A stretch of DNA of 64,000 nucleotides from Megasphaera stantonii (GTDB taxonomy: Bacteria; Bacillota; Negativicutes; Veillonellales; Megasphaeraceae). The notes beneath the pieces are model-generated. The model saw only the letters and a program-made list of their open reading frames with translations, searched no databases and was not told the DNA's origin. Where the stretch lies: positions 1,240,001-1,304,000 of the forward strand of contig NZ_CP029462.1 in assembly GCF_003367905.1 (NCBI RefSeq), written 5' to 3'. A program made the position numbers and the translations under genes. Positions 46,490 through 56,295 of this stretch are shown here, one piece after another. The first letter of the stretch is position 1. Every line of letters begins with the position of its first letter.

Positions 46490-48078
46490 CCTTTCTGATC
46501 TTCTAAGTAGGCCCGTTTAAAATCGACGACGCCCAAGGGCGACCAATGATAGCCCTTGACATAGGGCTGCACGACGTAGGGCTGCGTCGTATAGTAAATC
46601 GGGATGATGACGCAGTCGTCGAACAAAATTTGTTCGGCTTCGTGCATATACTGCCGGCGCAGCGCCGGGTCGTTGGTCTCCTTAGCCGCCTGTACCAGAT
46701 TATTATATATAACATTATGATAGCGGGCGTCGTTATCCCTATCTGCAAACACGTCTAAAAACGTCATCGGGTCGACGTAGTCGGCAATCCACGACGCCCG
46801 GGCAATTTGGTAATCGCCTTGGCTGCGCGTCGCCAGGAACACCTTTGATTCCTGATTCGCCAAAAAGACATCGGCTCCCAGCGCGTCCTTCCACATGGAC
46901 TGCATCGCTTCTGCGATGGCCTTGTGCATTTCATTCGTATTGAATAAAATCGTCACCTCCGGCAGCGGATGGTCTTCGTCATATCCGGCAGCTTTCAGAT
47001 ATGCTCGGGCAGCCGCCTCGTCTTCGACAGCTAAATCGCCGCCTTCTTCACGAAAATCGCGGCCCGTCTTTTCATCGACAATTCCCGGCGGCACCCAGGC
47101 GTAGGCCGCTTCCTTCTGAGCCCGCACGACATAGCGCACCAGCTCTTCCCGCCGCACGGCCGCCGCAAAGGCCCGGCGGACGTTCACGTCGTCAAAGGGC
47201 GGCTTCTGCACGTTGAATACATAGTAATACGAGCCAAGGTACGGCGCAATCTTATACAGCCCCAGCGCCTCTAATCGTTCCTGTTCCGACGGCGGCGGCT
47301 CGACGGTCATATTGGCCTGTCCGCTTTCTACCAGCGTGAGGCGCGTCGCCTGAGAGTCGCTGATGGGAAATTCAAGACGGTCCAAAACGACGGCGCCGGC
47401 ATCCCAATAGGCGTCGTTTTTCACCATATCAATTTGGCTGGAATGATTCCAAGCCGTAATCTTATAAGGCCCGCTGCACACCATCGTCTCTGCGTCAGCC
47501 GCCCACGTATCAGGCCGGGCTTCGACGACGTGCTTCGGCACGGGGTAATAGCAGTGGAAGGCCGTCAAATTGAGAAAGTAGGCCGTCGGGTTCGTCAGCC
47601 GCACCTGCAGGGTCTTATCATCCAAGGCAGTGACGCCCACTTCGTCAGCTCGGGCCTGCCGGTTAAAATACGCTTCGGCCTTATCAATGCAGAACAGCAT
47701 GTAGGCGTTTTCCGAAGCGACGTCCGGATTCAGCACCCGCTTCCACGAGTATTCAATATCCTGGGCCGTAATCGGCGTGCCGTCGCTCCAGCAGATGCCG
47801 TCGCGCAGATAAAACGTATATACCTTGCCGTCCGGCGAAATCTGCCACGAAGCGGCCAGGGCCGGCTGCGGCACGTCATGGTCATCTAAGCGGGTCAGCC
47901 CCTCGAAAATCTGCAGCTCCACGTTGCTTTCCGGCAGGGCCGTCGTCATCGCCGGGTCCAGGCGCGACGGCTCGGCTTCCAGCACATAGCTTACCGTATC
48001 GGGACGGGGCGCAGCCCCGCAGCCCCAGCAGGCCACCAACAGCAGCCCCAGGCCGATAGCCGCCAATATCCGTTTCAT
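46486..48078 (-). CDS. oppA: oligopeptide-binding lipoprotein of an ABC transporter
   Basis: A 530-residue extracytoplasmic solute-binding protein (SBP_bac_5 family). The N terminus is a lipoprotein signal, MKRILAAIGLGLLLVAC, with the lipobox Cys near residue 17-18. The mature protein has EPSRLDPAMTTALPESNVEL, LRDGICWSDGTPITAQDIEY and DAYWDAGAVVLDRLEF, the typical OppA landmarks. The start is one of two adjacent ATG codons (48081 or 48078). Its stop overlaps the S66 start, and its start overlaps the oppF stop, making one tightly coupled operon. Confidence 0.93.
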   Translation of the reverse strand: MKRILAAIGLGLLLVACWGCGAAPRPDTVSYVLEAEPSRLDPAMTTALPESNVELQIFEGLTRLDDHDVPQPALAASWQISPDGKVYTFYLRDGICWSDGTPITAQDIEYSWKRVLNPDVASENAYMLFCIDKAEAYFNRQARADEVGVTALDDKTLQVRLTNPTAYFLNLTAFHCYYPVPKHVVEARPDTWAADAETMVCSGPYKITAWNHSSQIDMVKNDAYWDAGAVVLDRLEFPISDSQATRLTLVESGQANMTVEPPPSEQERLEALGLYKIAPYLGSYYYVFNVQKPPFDDVNVRRAFAAAVRREELVRYVVRAQKEAAYAWVPPGIVDEKTGRDFREEGGDLAVEDEAAARAYLKAAGYDEDHPLPEVTILFNTNEMHKAIAEAMQSMWKDALGADVFLANQESKVFLATRSQGDYQIARASWIADYVDPMTFLDVFADRDNDARYHNVIYNNLVQAAKETNDPALRRQYMHEAEQILFDDCVIIPIYYTTQPYVVQPYVKGYHWSPLGVVDFKRAYLEDQKG

Positions 48079-49046
48079 CATAGGCCCTCCTCTGCCACGG
48101 CGTGGCAGGCGACGTACCGCTCCGGCCGCACCTTTCGCCACAGGGGCTCTTCCCGGCGGCACCGGTCCGACGCATAGGGACAGCGCGGATGAAATACGCA
48201 GCCTGACGGCACGTCGAAGGGCCCGGGAATTTCCCCTTCGACGACGACGCGCCGCTTGTATCCCGGGTCGGGACGCGGCACGGCGGAAATCAGCAGCTTC
48301 GTATAAGGATGAAGGGGCCGGTGAAACACGTCGCCGCCCGGTCCCAGCTCGACGAGGCGTCCCAAATACATGACGCCGATACGGCGGCTGACATGATGCA
48401 CCATAGCCAAATCATGGGAAATAAACAAATACGCCAATCCCAGCTCCTGCTGCAGCCGCTTCAGCATATTGACGATCTGCACCTGCACGGATACGTCGAG
48501 GGCCGAAATGGGCTCATCGCAGAACACGCATTCCGGCTTCAAGGCCAGGGCGCGGGCGATGCCGACGCGCTGCCGCTGGCCGCCGCTGAATTCATGGGGA
48601 TAGCGCTGGGCCGCTTCGGCCCGCAAGTCGACCATCTCCAAGAGAGCCTCTACGGTCTTCCGCCGTTCCGACGCCGTAGGGCAAAGGCCGTAGTTCCGCA
48701 GGGGTTCACTGATAATATCGCCGACGGTCATACGGGGGTCCAAGGACGAATAGGGGTCCTGAAAAATCATCTGGACGCAGCGCCGGTACGCTTTGGCCGC
48801 ATCGGCCTCTGCCGTATCCCGTCCCTTATATAATACCTGTCCGCCCGTCTTTTCATACAGTCCCAGTACGGTGCGGGCAAAGGTCGATTTGCCGCAGCCC
48901 GATTCGCCGACTAAGCCGACGGTCTCGCCCGGCCGTATAGCCAGCGATACGTCGCGCACAGCCGTCACTACCTTATTCGGCCGTCCCAGCCAGTCCCGGC
49001 CTGCGACGAATTGCTTCGTAATATGAACAGCCTCAATCAGATTCAC
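48078..49046 (-). CDS. oppF: oligopeptide ABC transporter ATP-binding protein
   Basis: A 322-residue ATPase. Walker A GLVGESGCGKSTFA near 39-52, signature FSGGQRQRVGIARALAL near 151-167 and Walker B PECVFCDEPISALD. The C-terminal segment includes the oligopeptide-type extension GCVFHPRCPYASDRCRREEP with Cys residues, found in DppF/OppF. It couples ATP hydrolysis to peptide import through OppBC. Its start lies within the end of oppD (14-base overlap). Confidence 0.95.
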   Translation of the reverse strand: MNLIEAVHITKQFVAGRDWLGRPNKVVTAVRDVSLAIRPGETVGLVGESGCGKSTFARTVLGLYEKTGGQVLYKGRDTAEADAAKAYRRCVQMIFQDPYSSLDPRMTVGDIISEPLRNYGLCPTASERRKTVEALLEMVDLRAEAAQRYPHEFSGGQRQRVGIARALALKPECVFCDEPISALDVSVQVQIVNMLKRLQQELGLAYLFISHDLAMVHHVSRRIGVMYLGRLVELGPGGDVFHRPLHPYTKLLISAVPRPDPGYKRRVVVEGEIPGPFDVPSGCVFHPRCPYASDRCRREEPLWRKVRPERYVACHAVAEEGL

Positions 49047-50028
49047 AGGCCTTCCTCCTTTCCGGGCACAGAAGCCAGCATGCCGCGCGATGGCCGCCGC
49101 CCAGCTCGTACGGCGGCGGCAGGCTATGCGTACAGATGCGCATGGCCTGCGGACAGCGGCGATAAAAGCGGCAGCCTGCCGGCATATGGAACAAATCGGG
49201 AGCCTGTCCGTCGATGCCCGTCAGCTCCTTATCCGGCCGCGACGGGTCCGGCAGCGACGCCAGCAGCCCCTGCGTATACGGATGGGCAGGCCGATAAAAA
49301 ATATCTTCTACAGCCCCTTCTTCTACGACACAGCCGGCGTACATGACGTATACGCGCCGGCACATCTGGGCGATGACGCCGAGGTTGTGGGAAATAAGGA
49401 CGACGGCCATGTCCAGCTGCTTCTGCAGCTCCTGAATCAGCGCCAATACCTGCGCTTCCGTCGTCACGTCGAGAGCTGTCGTCGGCTCGTCGGCGAAGAG
49501 CAGCCGCGGCTCGCCGGCCAAGGCCATGGCGATGAGGCAGCGCTGGCGCATGCCGCCGGACAGCTCATGGGGATATTGGCCCAACCGCTTTTCCGGATTT
49601 GTAATCCCGACGGCCCGCAGCAGCGCCAGGGCCCGTTCATCCCGTTCCTTCCGGCTCTTGAATTTCGCCGGGTCCAGGCCTTCGCAAATCTGGCTGCCTA
49701 TCGTCAGCACCGGATTCAGCGAGGTCATAGGGTCCTGGAATACCATAGCCATCTGCCGGCCCCGCAATGCGTTCATATCCCCCTCGCGCAAGGGCAGTAT
49801 ATCCCGGCCGTCCCAGTAAATATGGCCGTTCGTATACATCGCCGTTTCTTCCGGCAGCAGCTTCATCGCCGACTGGGCCGTAATGGATTTGCCGCAGCCC
49901 GATTCGCCGACAATGCCCACGGTCTCGCCGGGGTATACCTGCCATGACACCTCATGCAGCCCTTCGAGGATGCCGCGGTACGTGCGGAACGACACGGACA
50001 GCCCATCGATTTCTAATAACGGCTTCAT
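49033..50028 (-). CDS. oppD: oligopeptide ABC transporter ATP-binding protein
   Basis: A 331-residue ATPase paired with OppF. Walker A GIVGESGCGKSITA near 38-51, signature LSGGMRQRCLIAMALAG and Walker B LLFADEPTTALD. The C terminus has the DppD/OppD extension with Cys residues (CRFYRRCPQAMRICTHS). The start ATG overlaps the oppC stop (ATGA-type), again showing coupling. Confidence 0.95.
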   Translation of the reverse strand: MKPLLEIDGLSVSFRTYRGILEGLHEVSWQVYPGETVGIVGESGCGKSITAQSAMKLLPEETAMYTNGHIYWDGRDILPLREGDMNALRGRQMAMVFQDPMTSLNPVLTIGSQICEGLDPAKFKSRKERDERALALLRAVGITNPEKRLGQYPHELSGGMRQRCLIAMALAGEPRLLFADEPTTALDVTTEAQVLALIQELQKQLDMAVVLISHNLGVIAQMCRRVYVMYAGCVVEEGAVEDIFYRPAHPYTQGLLASLPDPSRPDKELTGIDGQAPDLFHMPAGCRFYRRCPQAMRICTHSLPPPYELGGGHRAACWLLCPERRKACESD

Positions 50029-50945
50029 CGGCTACCCTCCTTCTGGTTTTGCGGGTCTAAGGCGTCGCGCAGGCCGTCGCCGAGAAACATGAATCCCAGC
50101 ATGGTCAGGCTCAGGGCAGCCGCCGGAAAGAACAGCTGGAACGGGAAGGAACGCATGCTGTTGATGCCTTCCGAGGCCAGTACGCCCCAGCTGGCCATGG
50201 GCGCTGATACGCCCAGGCCGATAAAGCTCAGAAAAGCCTCCGTAAAAATAGCGTCAGGAATGGATAAGGTCAACGTGACGATGATCGGGCCAACGCAGTT
50301 GGGAATCATGTGGCGGCGCAGAATCTGCCACGTCGACGCGCCGCAGGACCGCGCGGCCAGCACGTAATCCTGCTGCTTTAAGCTCAGTATCTGGCCGCGG
50401 ACGATGCGGGCCATGTTGAGCCAGTACGATATGCCCAGGGCCAGGTAAATATTGAGCAGGCCCGGACGAAATACTACCATGAGCAGGATGACGTACAACA
50501 GCATAGGAATCGAATACAAGACGTCGACAATATGCATCATGATCCGTTCCGTCCGGCCGCCGACAAGGCCGGCGACGCCGCCGTACAAGACGCCGATGCA
50601 TACGTTGATCAGGCTGGCAACCAAACCGATGGACAAGGAAATGCGCGCGCCGTACAGGACGCGGACGAACAAATCCCGTCCCAGCGCATCGGTACCGAAC
50701 CAGTGCTCCCGCGACGGCCAGGCATTGGCCATGGTGAAATTCTGCGCGTCATACGTATACGGCGACAGCCACGGCCCGACGACGGCCAATACAGTCATGA
50801 CGGCGACGATCGCCATGCCCCAGAGGGCCAGCCGATTTTTTTTCATCTGCCGCCAGCCCCGCTCGCGCAGCTTCTGCGGCGGAACATAGGGCTCCAGGCG
50901 CGCTTCCGGCCCGATGGGCTCAAATTCACGAGCGTCCATGGTCAT
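50025..50945 (-). CDS. oppC: oligopeptide ABC transporter permease
   Basis: A 306-residue inner-membrane permease with six hydrophobic segments and an N-terminal cytoplasmic stretch ending at NRLALWGMAIVAVMTVLAVV. The EAA-loop region reads RSCGASTWQILRRHMIPN, typical of OppC/DppC, contacting the ATPases. It overlaps oppB by four bases and oppD by four. Confidence 0.94.
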   Translation of the reverse strand: MTMDAREFEPIGPEARLEPYVPPQKLRERGWRQMKKNRLALWGMAIVAVMTVLAVVGPWLSPYTYDAQNFTMANAWPSREHWFGTDALGRDLFVRVLYGARISLSIGLVASLINVCIGVLYGGVAGLVGGRTERIMMHIVDVLYSIPMLLYVILLMVVFRPGLLNIYLALGISYWLNMARIVRGQILSLKQQDYVLAARSCGASTWQILRRHMIPNCVGPIIVTLTLSIPDAIFTEAFLSFIGLGVSAPMASWGVLASEGINSMRSFPFQLFFPAAALSLTMLGFMFLGDGLRDALDPQNQKEGSR

Positions 50946-51874
50946 TCCCCCTTACGCGATTTCAAGGCAATCCGCGGGTCCAGCAGCGGATACACCAGAT
51001 CTACCAATAAATTCATCAGCATGATAAGAAAGCTGTAAAAAATCGTAATCCCCAATATGACCGTATAATCGCGGTTATATATGCTGGTAACAAAATGCCG
51101 CCCCAGACCGGGAATGGCGAACATGGACTCGACGATAAAGCTGCCCGTCAGCAAGGCCGCCGCCAAGGGGCCGATGTAGCTGACGACCGGAAGCAGGGCG
51201 TTGCGCAGGGCGTGGCGGCACAGGAGGGAGTATTTGCCTGCGCCGCGGGAGCGGGCCGTGCGTATATAGTCCTGTCCCAGCGCGTCGAGCACGCTGGAAC
51301 GGGTCAAGCGCATGACGAAGGCCGTCGGGTGGGCTGCCAGAGCCAACGCCGGCAGGATGACGTAGGACGGCCCCTTCCACATCGCCGCCGGCAGCACGGG
51401 CCAGGTAAAGGCGAACAGCTGCACCAGCAGCGCCGCGATGATAAAGCTGGGAACAGATACGCCGAAGGTCGCCCCAAGCATCAGGGCGTAATCGAGCCAG
51501 CGGTTCTTGTGCCAGGCTGCGGCCAGACCGGCCGCCACGCCGACGCCGACGGCCAGGCACAGGCTGATGCACCCCAAGGCGGCCGATACGGGAAAGGTTT
51601 CGGCGATGATGTCGTTCACCGTGCGGCCAGGATATTTATAAGACGGGCCCAAATCCAACACGGCGGCCCGGCCGACGTAATCGGCATACTGTTTCCAGAG
51701 CGGGTCGTTCAGATGGTATCGGGCCTCGATGTTTTCCATGACGGCCGGCGGCAGCTTCTTTTCCTGCGTAAAGGGGCCTCCCGGTATGGCGTGCATCAGC
51801 CCGAAGGTAATCGTAATAATAGCCCACAGCACGACGGCAGCGCCGGCTATGCGCTTCAGGAGATATATAATCAT
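50942..51874 (-). CDS. oppB: oligopeptide ABC transporter permease
   Basis: A 310-residue permease, first gene of the operon. N terminus MIIYLLKRIAGAAVVLWAII then the conserved AIPGGPFTQEK; EAA loop RSRGAGKYSLLCRHALRNAL. Six hydrophobic segments. The ATG at 51874 (AAGGAA upstream) gives the family start; the frame runs on to 52006 but that extension has no hydrophobic start. No clear consensus promoter is visible in the 230 bases before it. Confidence 0.94.
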   Translation of the reverse strand: MIIYLLKRIAGAAVVLWAIITITFGLMHAIPGGPFTQEKKLPPAVMENIEARYHLNDPLWKQYADYVGRAAVLDLGPSYKYPGRTVNDIIAETFPVSAALGCISLCLAVGVGVAAGLAAAWHKNRWLDYALMLGATFGVSVPSFIIAALLVQLFAFTWPVLPAAMWKGPSYVILPALALAAHPTAFVMRLTRSSVLDALGQDYIRTARSRGAGKYSLLCRHALRNALLPVVSYIGPLAAALLTGSFIVESMFAIPGLGRHFVTSIYNRDYTVILGITIFYSFLIMLMNLLVDLVYPLLDPRIALKSRKGE

Positions 51875-52105
51875 GCAGCGTTCCTTCTTTTCAAATCTTG
51901 TCCTTCCGCAGGAAAAAGGCGGCGCCATGCCCGCCCGTCGCCATGCGGTGTCTTTATTATATAAGTCCGGCATGAATTCAGCAAGACCATAAGACGGGTC
52001 TATCATTTTCCAAAAAGTTGCAGTATAATGAACGTACTCAAATAGATTATTATAAGTATATAAAGAAATATATAGAATGTTCCATATAAAAGAGGCGAAT
52101 CGATC

Positions 52106-53308
52106 ATGAATTGGAAAGTCTGTTTAGCCATATTAACCTGCAACGTCGTGTTCATGTCTTCCAGCTACACGATGCTCATTCCTTTTCTGCCCATGTATTT
52201 GACGCGGGAGCTGGGCGTAGACGCGTCTTCGGTCAATATCTGGTCTGGCGTCGTCTTTTCGTCGACCTTTGCCGTCAGCGCGATCATGGCTCCGATTTGG
52301 GGACGCCTGGCCGATAAGAAGGGCAAGCGGCTCATGGCGATCCGTTCCAGCCTGCTGCTGGCGATCAGCTATTTTCTCGGCGGCATCGTCACCTCGCCGC
52401 TGCAGCTGACGTTCATGCGCATGTTCCAGGGCTTTGCCGCAGGCCTGTGGCCTATGGAGCTGGCTATTATGACGACGTACGCGCCGCCTAAAAAGCTGGG
52501 CATCTGCCTGGGCGTCATGCAGGGCGCCCTGACGGCCGGCGGGGTCATCGGCCCCCTGTTCGGCGGGCTGCTGGCGGAAATCTTCGGCATGCGCATGTCC
52601 TTTTTCCTCGCCGCAGGCGCTTTATTCCTAAACTTTCTCATCCTCGTATTCTTCATCAAGGAACCGCCTGATACGGACGCTCCGGCAGAAACGACGAAGG
52701 CCGCCGCGCCGGCAGAAGAGGGCAGCCTGTGGCATCATCCCCTCATCCGCAACATGCTGATCTTCGCCGTCTTCGTGCAGATGGTCATCCTCATCATCCA
52801 GCCCGTCCTGACGACGTACGTAACGGAATTGGCCGGCCACCTGGACAACCTGATCTTCATTTCCGGCCTCGTCTTCTCCTTGGGCGGCTTTGCCAGCGCC
52901 GTTTCATCGCCCTTGTGGGGCCGGTTCGGCCAGCACCACGGCTTCCACACGTCGCTGACCTACGCCTTGTTCGCCACGAGCCTCGTATTCTTCCTGCAAG
53001 CCGTGCCCGACGACCTCTATTACTTCGCCGCAACGCAGTTTGCCATCGGCCTGTTCTTCTCCGGCATTTATCCGTCCATCAACGCGATTTTAGCGGAAAA
53101 CACGACGGCCCACATGAAAGGCCGCGTCTTCGGCCTCCTCTTTTCAGCTCAGCAGATCGGTTCTATGGCCGGGCCCCTTCTCGGCGGGGTCATTGCGACC
53201 TTCGTCGGCATCAAATTCGTCTTCGTCCTGGCCGGCGTCATCGTGCTCATCATGAGCATCTTCGCCCGCCGTCAGCAAAAAATCGCCATGCGGCAATATC
53301 ACCCATAA
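52106..53308 (+). CDS. MFS multidrug-type efflux transporter
   Basis: A 400-residue, 12-segment major facilitator. The loop after helix 2 carries GRLADKKGKRLM (residues about 66-77), the A-motif; a charged cytoplasmic loop near 192-212 divides the two halves. It looks like the TetA/MdtG branch of drug:proton antiporters; the substrate is unknown. AGAGGCGAATCGATC lies before the ATG. It is divergent from the opp operon. A TATAAT at 52024-52029 may be its -10 box, though the -35 is poor. Confidence 0.88.
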   Translation: MNWKVCLAILTCNVVFMSSSYTMLIPFLPMYLTRELGVDASSVNIWSGVVFSSTFAVSAIMAPIWGRLADKKGKRLMAIRSSLLLAISYFLGGIVTSPLQLTFMRMFQGFAAGLWPMELAIMTTYAPPKKLGICLGVMQGALTAGGVIGPLFGGLLAEIFGMRMSFFLAAGALFLNFLILVFFIKEPPDTDAPAETTKAAAPAEEGSLWHHPLIRNMLIFAVFVQMVILIIQPVLTTYVTELAGHLDNLIFISGLVFSLGGFASAVSSPLWGRFGQHHGFHTSLTYALFATSLVFFLQAVPDDLYYFAATQFAIGLFFSGIYPSINAILAENTTAHMKGRVFGLLFSAQQIGSMAGPLLGGVIATFVGIKFVFVLAGVIVLIMSIFARRQQKIAMRQYHP

Positions 53309-53313
53309 CGAAA

Positions 53314-53372
53314 AACATCCCGTAAGCCTGTCCGGCAGTTATAGCCGACGCGCCTGCGGGATGTTATTTTTT
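53314..53372. terminator. terminator between converging MFS and barrel genes
   Basis: AACATCCCG pairs with CGGGATGTT over a long loop, followed by ATTTTTTT on the plus strand. Confidence 0.75.
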
Positions 53373-54533
53373 TGCTTCTTTATTTGCGTCCTTATCGTGT
53401 TTTAAGGAACGTTCGTCCTCTTTGAGCTTTTTGAACTCTTCCCGGTCTTCCTTTTTTGCGCCGCCCCAGCGCAGGACCAGACCTCCGGTTACGCTCCACG
53501 TCTGTTTCATATCAGGGCCGAAGCGCCGCGTCAGCTCGCCCCAAATCGTATTGCCCTGGCCCATGGTGAAAGACGTGCCGACAGTCATATTGTACCAAGA
53601 TGACGGCCCCGACCCCAGCGACACGGAAGCCGAATCGCCGCTCTGCACATTCTTCCCTTCTCCGTACAGGGGGCCGGTAAAATCGCGCTGCACTTCGAAC
53701 CGGCCGTAGGCCAGCCCCTCATTGCCGCGAATGCGATAGGTTTTTCCAGCCATGAGTCCGGCCTTTCCCGTAAGCAGCGTCTGATTCTTCGGCGTGTACA
53801 CCGCTGTCGTCCCTACGGACGGCAGATTCATATAGCCGAAGGACACGCCGACCTGGGGCTCCCAAAAGAAGCTGTCTGCGGCAAACTTCGTCTGGTACCA
53901 GCGCAGGCCCAGCGCCGGCATCCACGTCCGATACGATTCCGACCGGCTCTGGCCGGCCTCGTCCGTATAAGACAAGTGATTCCGCAGGCTCGTCACTCGA
54001 AACACGCCTTCTATGCGGTGGGAGTCCGCGCCCTCCCACGACGTGTACCAAGCCGCGCCGTATTTCTTCATGGCCGACGACGCGCCGCCGTACGATATAT
54101 CGCCGGAGTCATAGCTGCTCAAATACGCGTTCGAAGACCCCGACAAGTAAAACAGCCCCTGCCGCATCGTGCCGCCGCGCCAATTCCACACGCGCCCCGC
54201 TTCGTAGCCCAGCTGCATGGAGCTGTAATCCTGGGACAGCGAGGCGCTGCCATAGCGGGGAAATACGTCGCTGCGGTAGAAAAACTTTACCGACCAGTCC
54301 GAGGCATCCGTCGGCAGCTGCATGCCTTTAAATGCCGCAAACCGGCTGTCGTCAATGCGCCGCCATATCAAGTCGTCCTCTATGCGGTAAGCGTTGACGG
54401 CCCCAATCTGCCCGGCCGCAATAGAATAGGCAGTCTGCCGCCAGTCGCTGGATTCGGCAGCATGAACAGAAATGGTGAAATTGACAAGAAGGCAAATGAC
54501 CGCAAGCCCTTTCTTTTCCCGCTGTCTGAGCAT
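53364..54533 (-). CDS. autotransporter-type outer-membrane beta-barrel protein with C-terminal tail
   Basis: A 389-residue exported protein. An N-terminal signal peptide (MLRQREKKGLAVICLLVNFT then ISVHAAES) precedes a run of alternating aromatic/hydrophobic strands, for example WSVKFFYRSD, SMQLGYEAGRVWNW and ARLE-like barrel strands, ending SVTGGLVLRWGG. This matches the autotransporter translocator barrel (about 12 strands) with little passenger left. About 30 charged residues (KKEDREEFKKLKEDERSLKH and on) follow the final strand, which is unusual. Such barrels support a diderm envelope. ATG at 54533 chosen for the signal peptide. Confidence 0.75.
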   Translation of the reverse strand: MLRQREKKGLAVICLLVNFTISVHAAESSDWRQTAYSIAAGQIGAVNAYRIEDDLIWRRIDDSRFAAFKGMQLPTDASDWSVKFFYRSDVFPRYGSASLSQDYSSMQLGYEAGRVWNWRGGTMRQGLFYLSGSSNAYLSSYDSGDISYGGASSAMKKYGAAWYTSWEGADSHRIEGVFRVTSLRNHLSYTDEAGQSRSESYRTWMPALGLRWYQTKFAADSFFWEPQVGVSFGYMNLPSVGTTAVYTPKNQTLLTGKAGLMAGKTYRIRGNEGLAYGRFEVQRDFTGPLYGEGKNVQSGDSASVSLGSGPSSWYNMTVGTSFTMGQGNTIWGELTRRFGPDMKQTWSVTGGLVLRWGGAKKEDREEFKKLKEDERSLKHDKDANKEAKK

Positions 54534-54618
54534 ACTCCGTCCTCTCCTTTCACTTCTCATGTAAACGGGACAGCCGACGCTTCGCTCCTGACTGCCTGTC
54601 TATTTTTGCAAATAGATA

Positions 54619-54654
54619 AAAATCGTATCCCCATAGTGAAAGAGATACGATTTT
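54619..54654 (-). terminator. terminator of the AT-rich regulator gene
   Basis: AAAATCGTATC pairs with GATACGATTTT, about 110 bases after the stop at 54767. Confidence 0.75.
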
Positions 54655-54766
54655 AATTACTCACTTCATAACACATTAGCTATATATCATCTTATTACGT
54701 TCATTTTACATCATATACCATTCTTGTCAATATACCTTATGAGTGCCATATCATATTATCAACATA

Positions 54767-56257
54767 CTATTCCTTAAATAAAAACTCAATTAAAAAATAG
54801 TATTTTTTATATAGCTCTTCTAGTTCTTTCGCAGTATATTCTTTATAATGCTTTGACTTTGTCAGATTATCAAAATATGCCTGGAATGAATTTAACAGCA
54901 TCGTATTTTTGATAAAATATATCGGCAAGGTGTCCGGATGAATCAGCTGGATGTTCTTCTTTAAAAATCCTGTAGAATAACTCGTGTTAAACGACAAATT
55001 TATAAAATTAGTGCCGCTATATTTCTCCGTTGTAGGCAGTAATACGCCGAACGTAATATTAGGATTGGATTGAATCAACTTCAATACATGTTTAATATGA
55101 AGCTTTCGTTCCTCAATTGTCATTTGATAGGGAAAATCGGTTAAATTAATATTTCCCGTTTCCAAATATCTAACAATCGAATTAGTAGGCAGCATAAATC
55201 GCAGCGGTACTTTTTCCAAGAGATTCTTGAAAAGATTTTGAACTCTTTGAACCCATTCCACGTCGGCCATTCCCAAATTGCCGACTTTTGCCTTCTCAAT
55301 CATCGAATTGAATACCTCGTCAGGAAGGAGAAATTCAAAGCCGTTCACGCAAAAAAAGAAAAATTTTTGTGAAGCGTAGAATTGATCGCGAAATCCAAAC
55401 CGCGTCATTCCCAATGTCTGCTTCGGCTCCAAAATAACGGGCTGACTCGCCATAAATTGCTTGCATTTTGTATATACTGAATGAGCTTGCTTTAAATCAG
55501 CACTTGATGTACAAATTTCAATTTCACCAGCTGCGTTCACACTATAAAAAATAACAAATTCATTATTGATTGCAATTATATTATTATAAGCATTAGATTT
55601 CTTTTCATATATAGTAAAATCATAATTCAGCAAATCGTTCAAACATTGAAACAATATTTCAGCCGCGCCAATCGCACCCTTTTCCAATTCAGAAAGGTCT
55701 AAAAATACATGTATATCGCAAGGCCAATGATTTAATTTAATGTCATAAAAAATCTGCCAAAAGTGATTTTTAGCCAAATTGAAGAATTCTCCTGTAATGA
55801 TGATAGTTGGCGGTACAGTACTTTCTTCTAACTTTTCTTTGATTATTTTTTGCAAAAAAGCAAAGCATTCCGCTTTTCCCAAAACAATTTTATCATCAGT
55901 AATATTAGAGATGCTAACCCCTTTTTTACACTCTAAAGAACTGCGGTACGCACAACTAAGGCTCTGATAAATTTCAAAGGCTACATTTTCTTGTTCAATT
56001 GATTCTCTGCCTAAAAAATGTTCAGCAAAAGCTTCTAAGTTATTTTGCTTAATGATAATTTCTGAAAGAAACCGGGCAATCTCTTGATTAATTCGATCTA
56101 CATTTTTAGCTGCTGGCAGGCGAATCCCTGTCGTCCATTTACTAACATATGACAAATCATAGCCAATGGCATGAGATAGGGCTGCATATTTAATCTGTGA
56201 AAAATTAAGCAACTCCTTTAACACCAAAGAATAACTTTCTTTTTTCATCACGCTCAT
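54767..56257 (-). CDS. large HTH regulator-like protein of unknown family
   Basis: A 496-residue protein, not recognised as a whole. The first 60 residues form a Cro/CI-like helix-turn-helix (YAALSHAIGYDLSYVSKWTT then GIRLPAAKN). The remaining 430 residues are mixed alpha/beta with no catalytic motif that I can see; segments such as CDIHVFLDLSELEKGAIGAA and TFGVLLPTTEK hint at a ligand-sensing fold. Codon use and base composition are far more AT-rich than the surrounding genes, suggesting horizontal origin. ATG at 56257 has AAGG eight bases upstream. A perfect 13-bp palindrome lies just upstream (56296-56308). The gene follows the truncated gntP. Confidence 0.65.
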   Translation of the reverse strand: MSVMKKESYSLVLKELLNFSQIKYAALSHAIGYDLSYVSKWTTGIRLPAAKNVDRINQEIARFLSEIIIKQNNLEAFAEHFLGRESIEQENVAFEIYQSLSCAYRSSLECKKGVSISNITDDKIVLGKAECFAFLQKIIKEKLEESTVPPTIIITGEFFNLAKNHFWQIFYDIKLNHWPCDIHVFLDLSELEKGAIGAAEILFQCLNDLLNYDFTIYEKKSNAYNNIIAINNEFVIFYSVNAAGEIEICTSSADLKQAHSVYTKCKQFMASQPVILEPKQTLGMTRFGFRDQFYASQKFFFFCVNGFEFLLPDEVFNSMIEKAKVGNLGMADVEWVQRVQNLFKNLLEKVPLRFMLPTNSIVRYLETGNINLTDFPYQMTIEERKLHIKHVLKLIQSNPNITFGVLLPTTEKYSGTNFINLSFNTSYSTGFLKKNIQLIHPDTLPIYFIKNTMLLNSFQAYFDNLTKSKHYKEYTAKELEELYKKYYFLIEFLFKE

Positions 56258-56295
56258 CACCTTTACCTTACAACAACTACTAACGAACAATGTTT

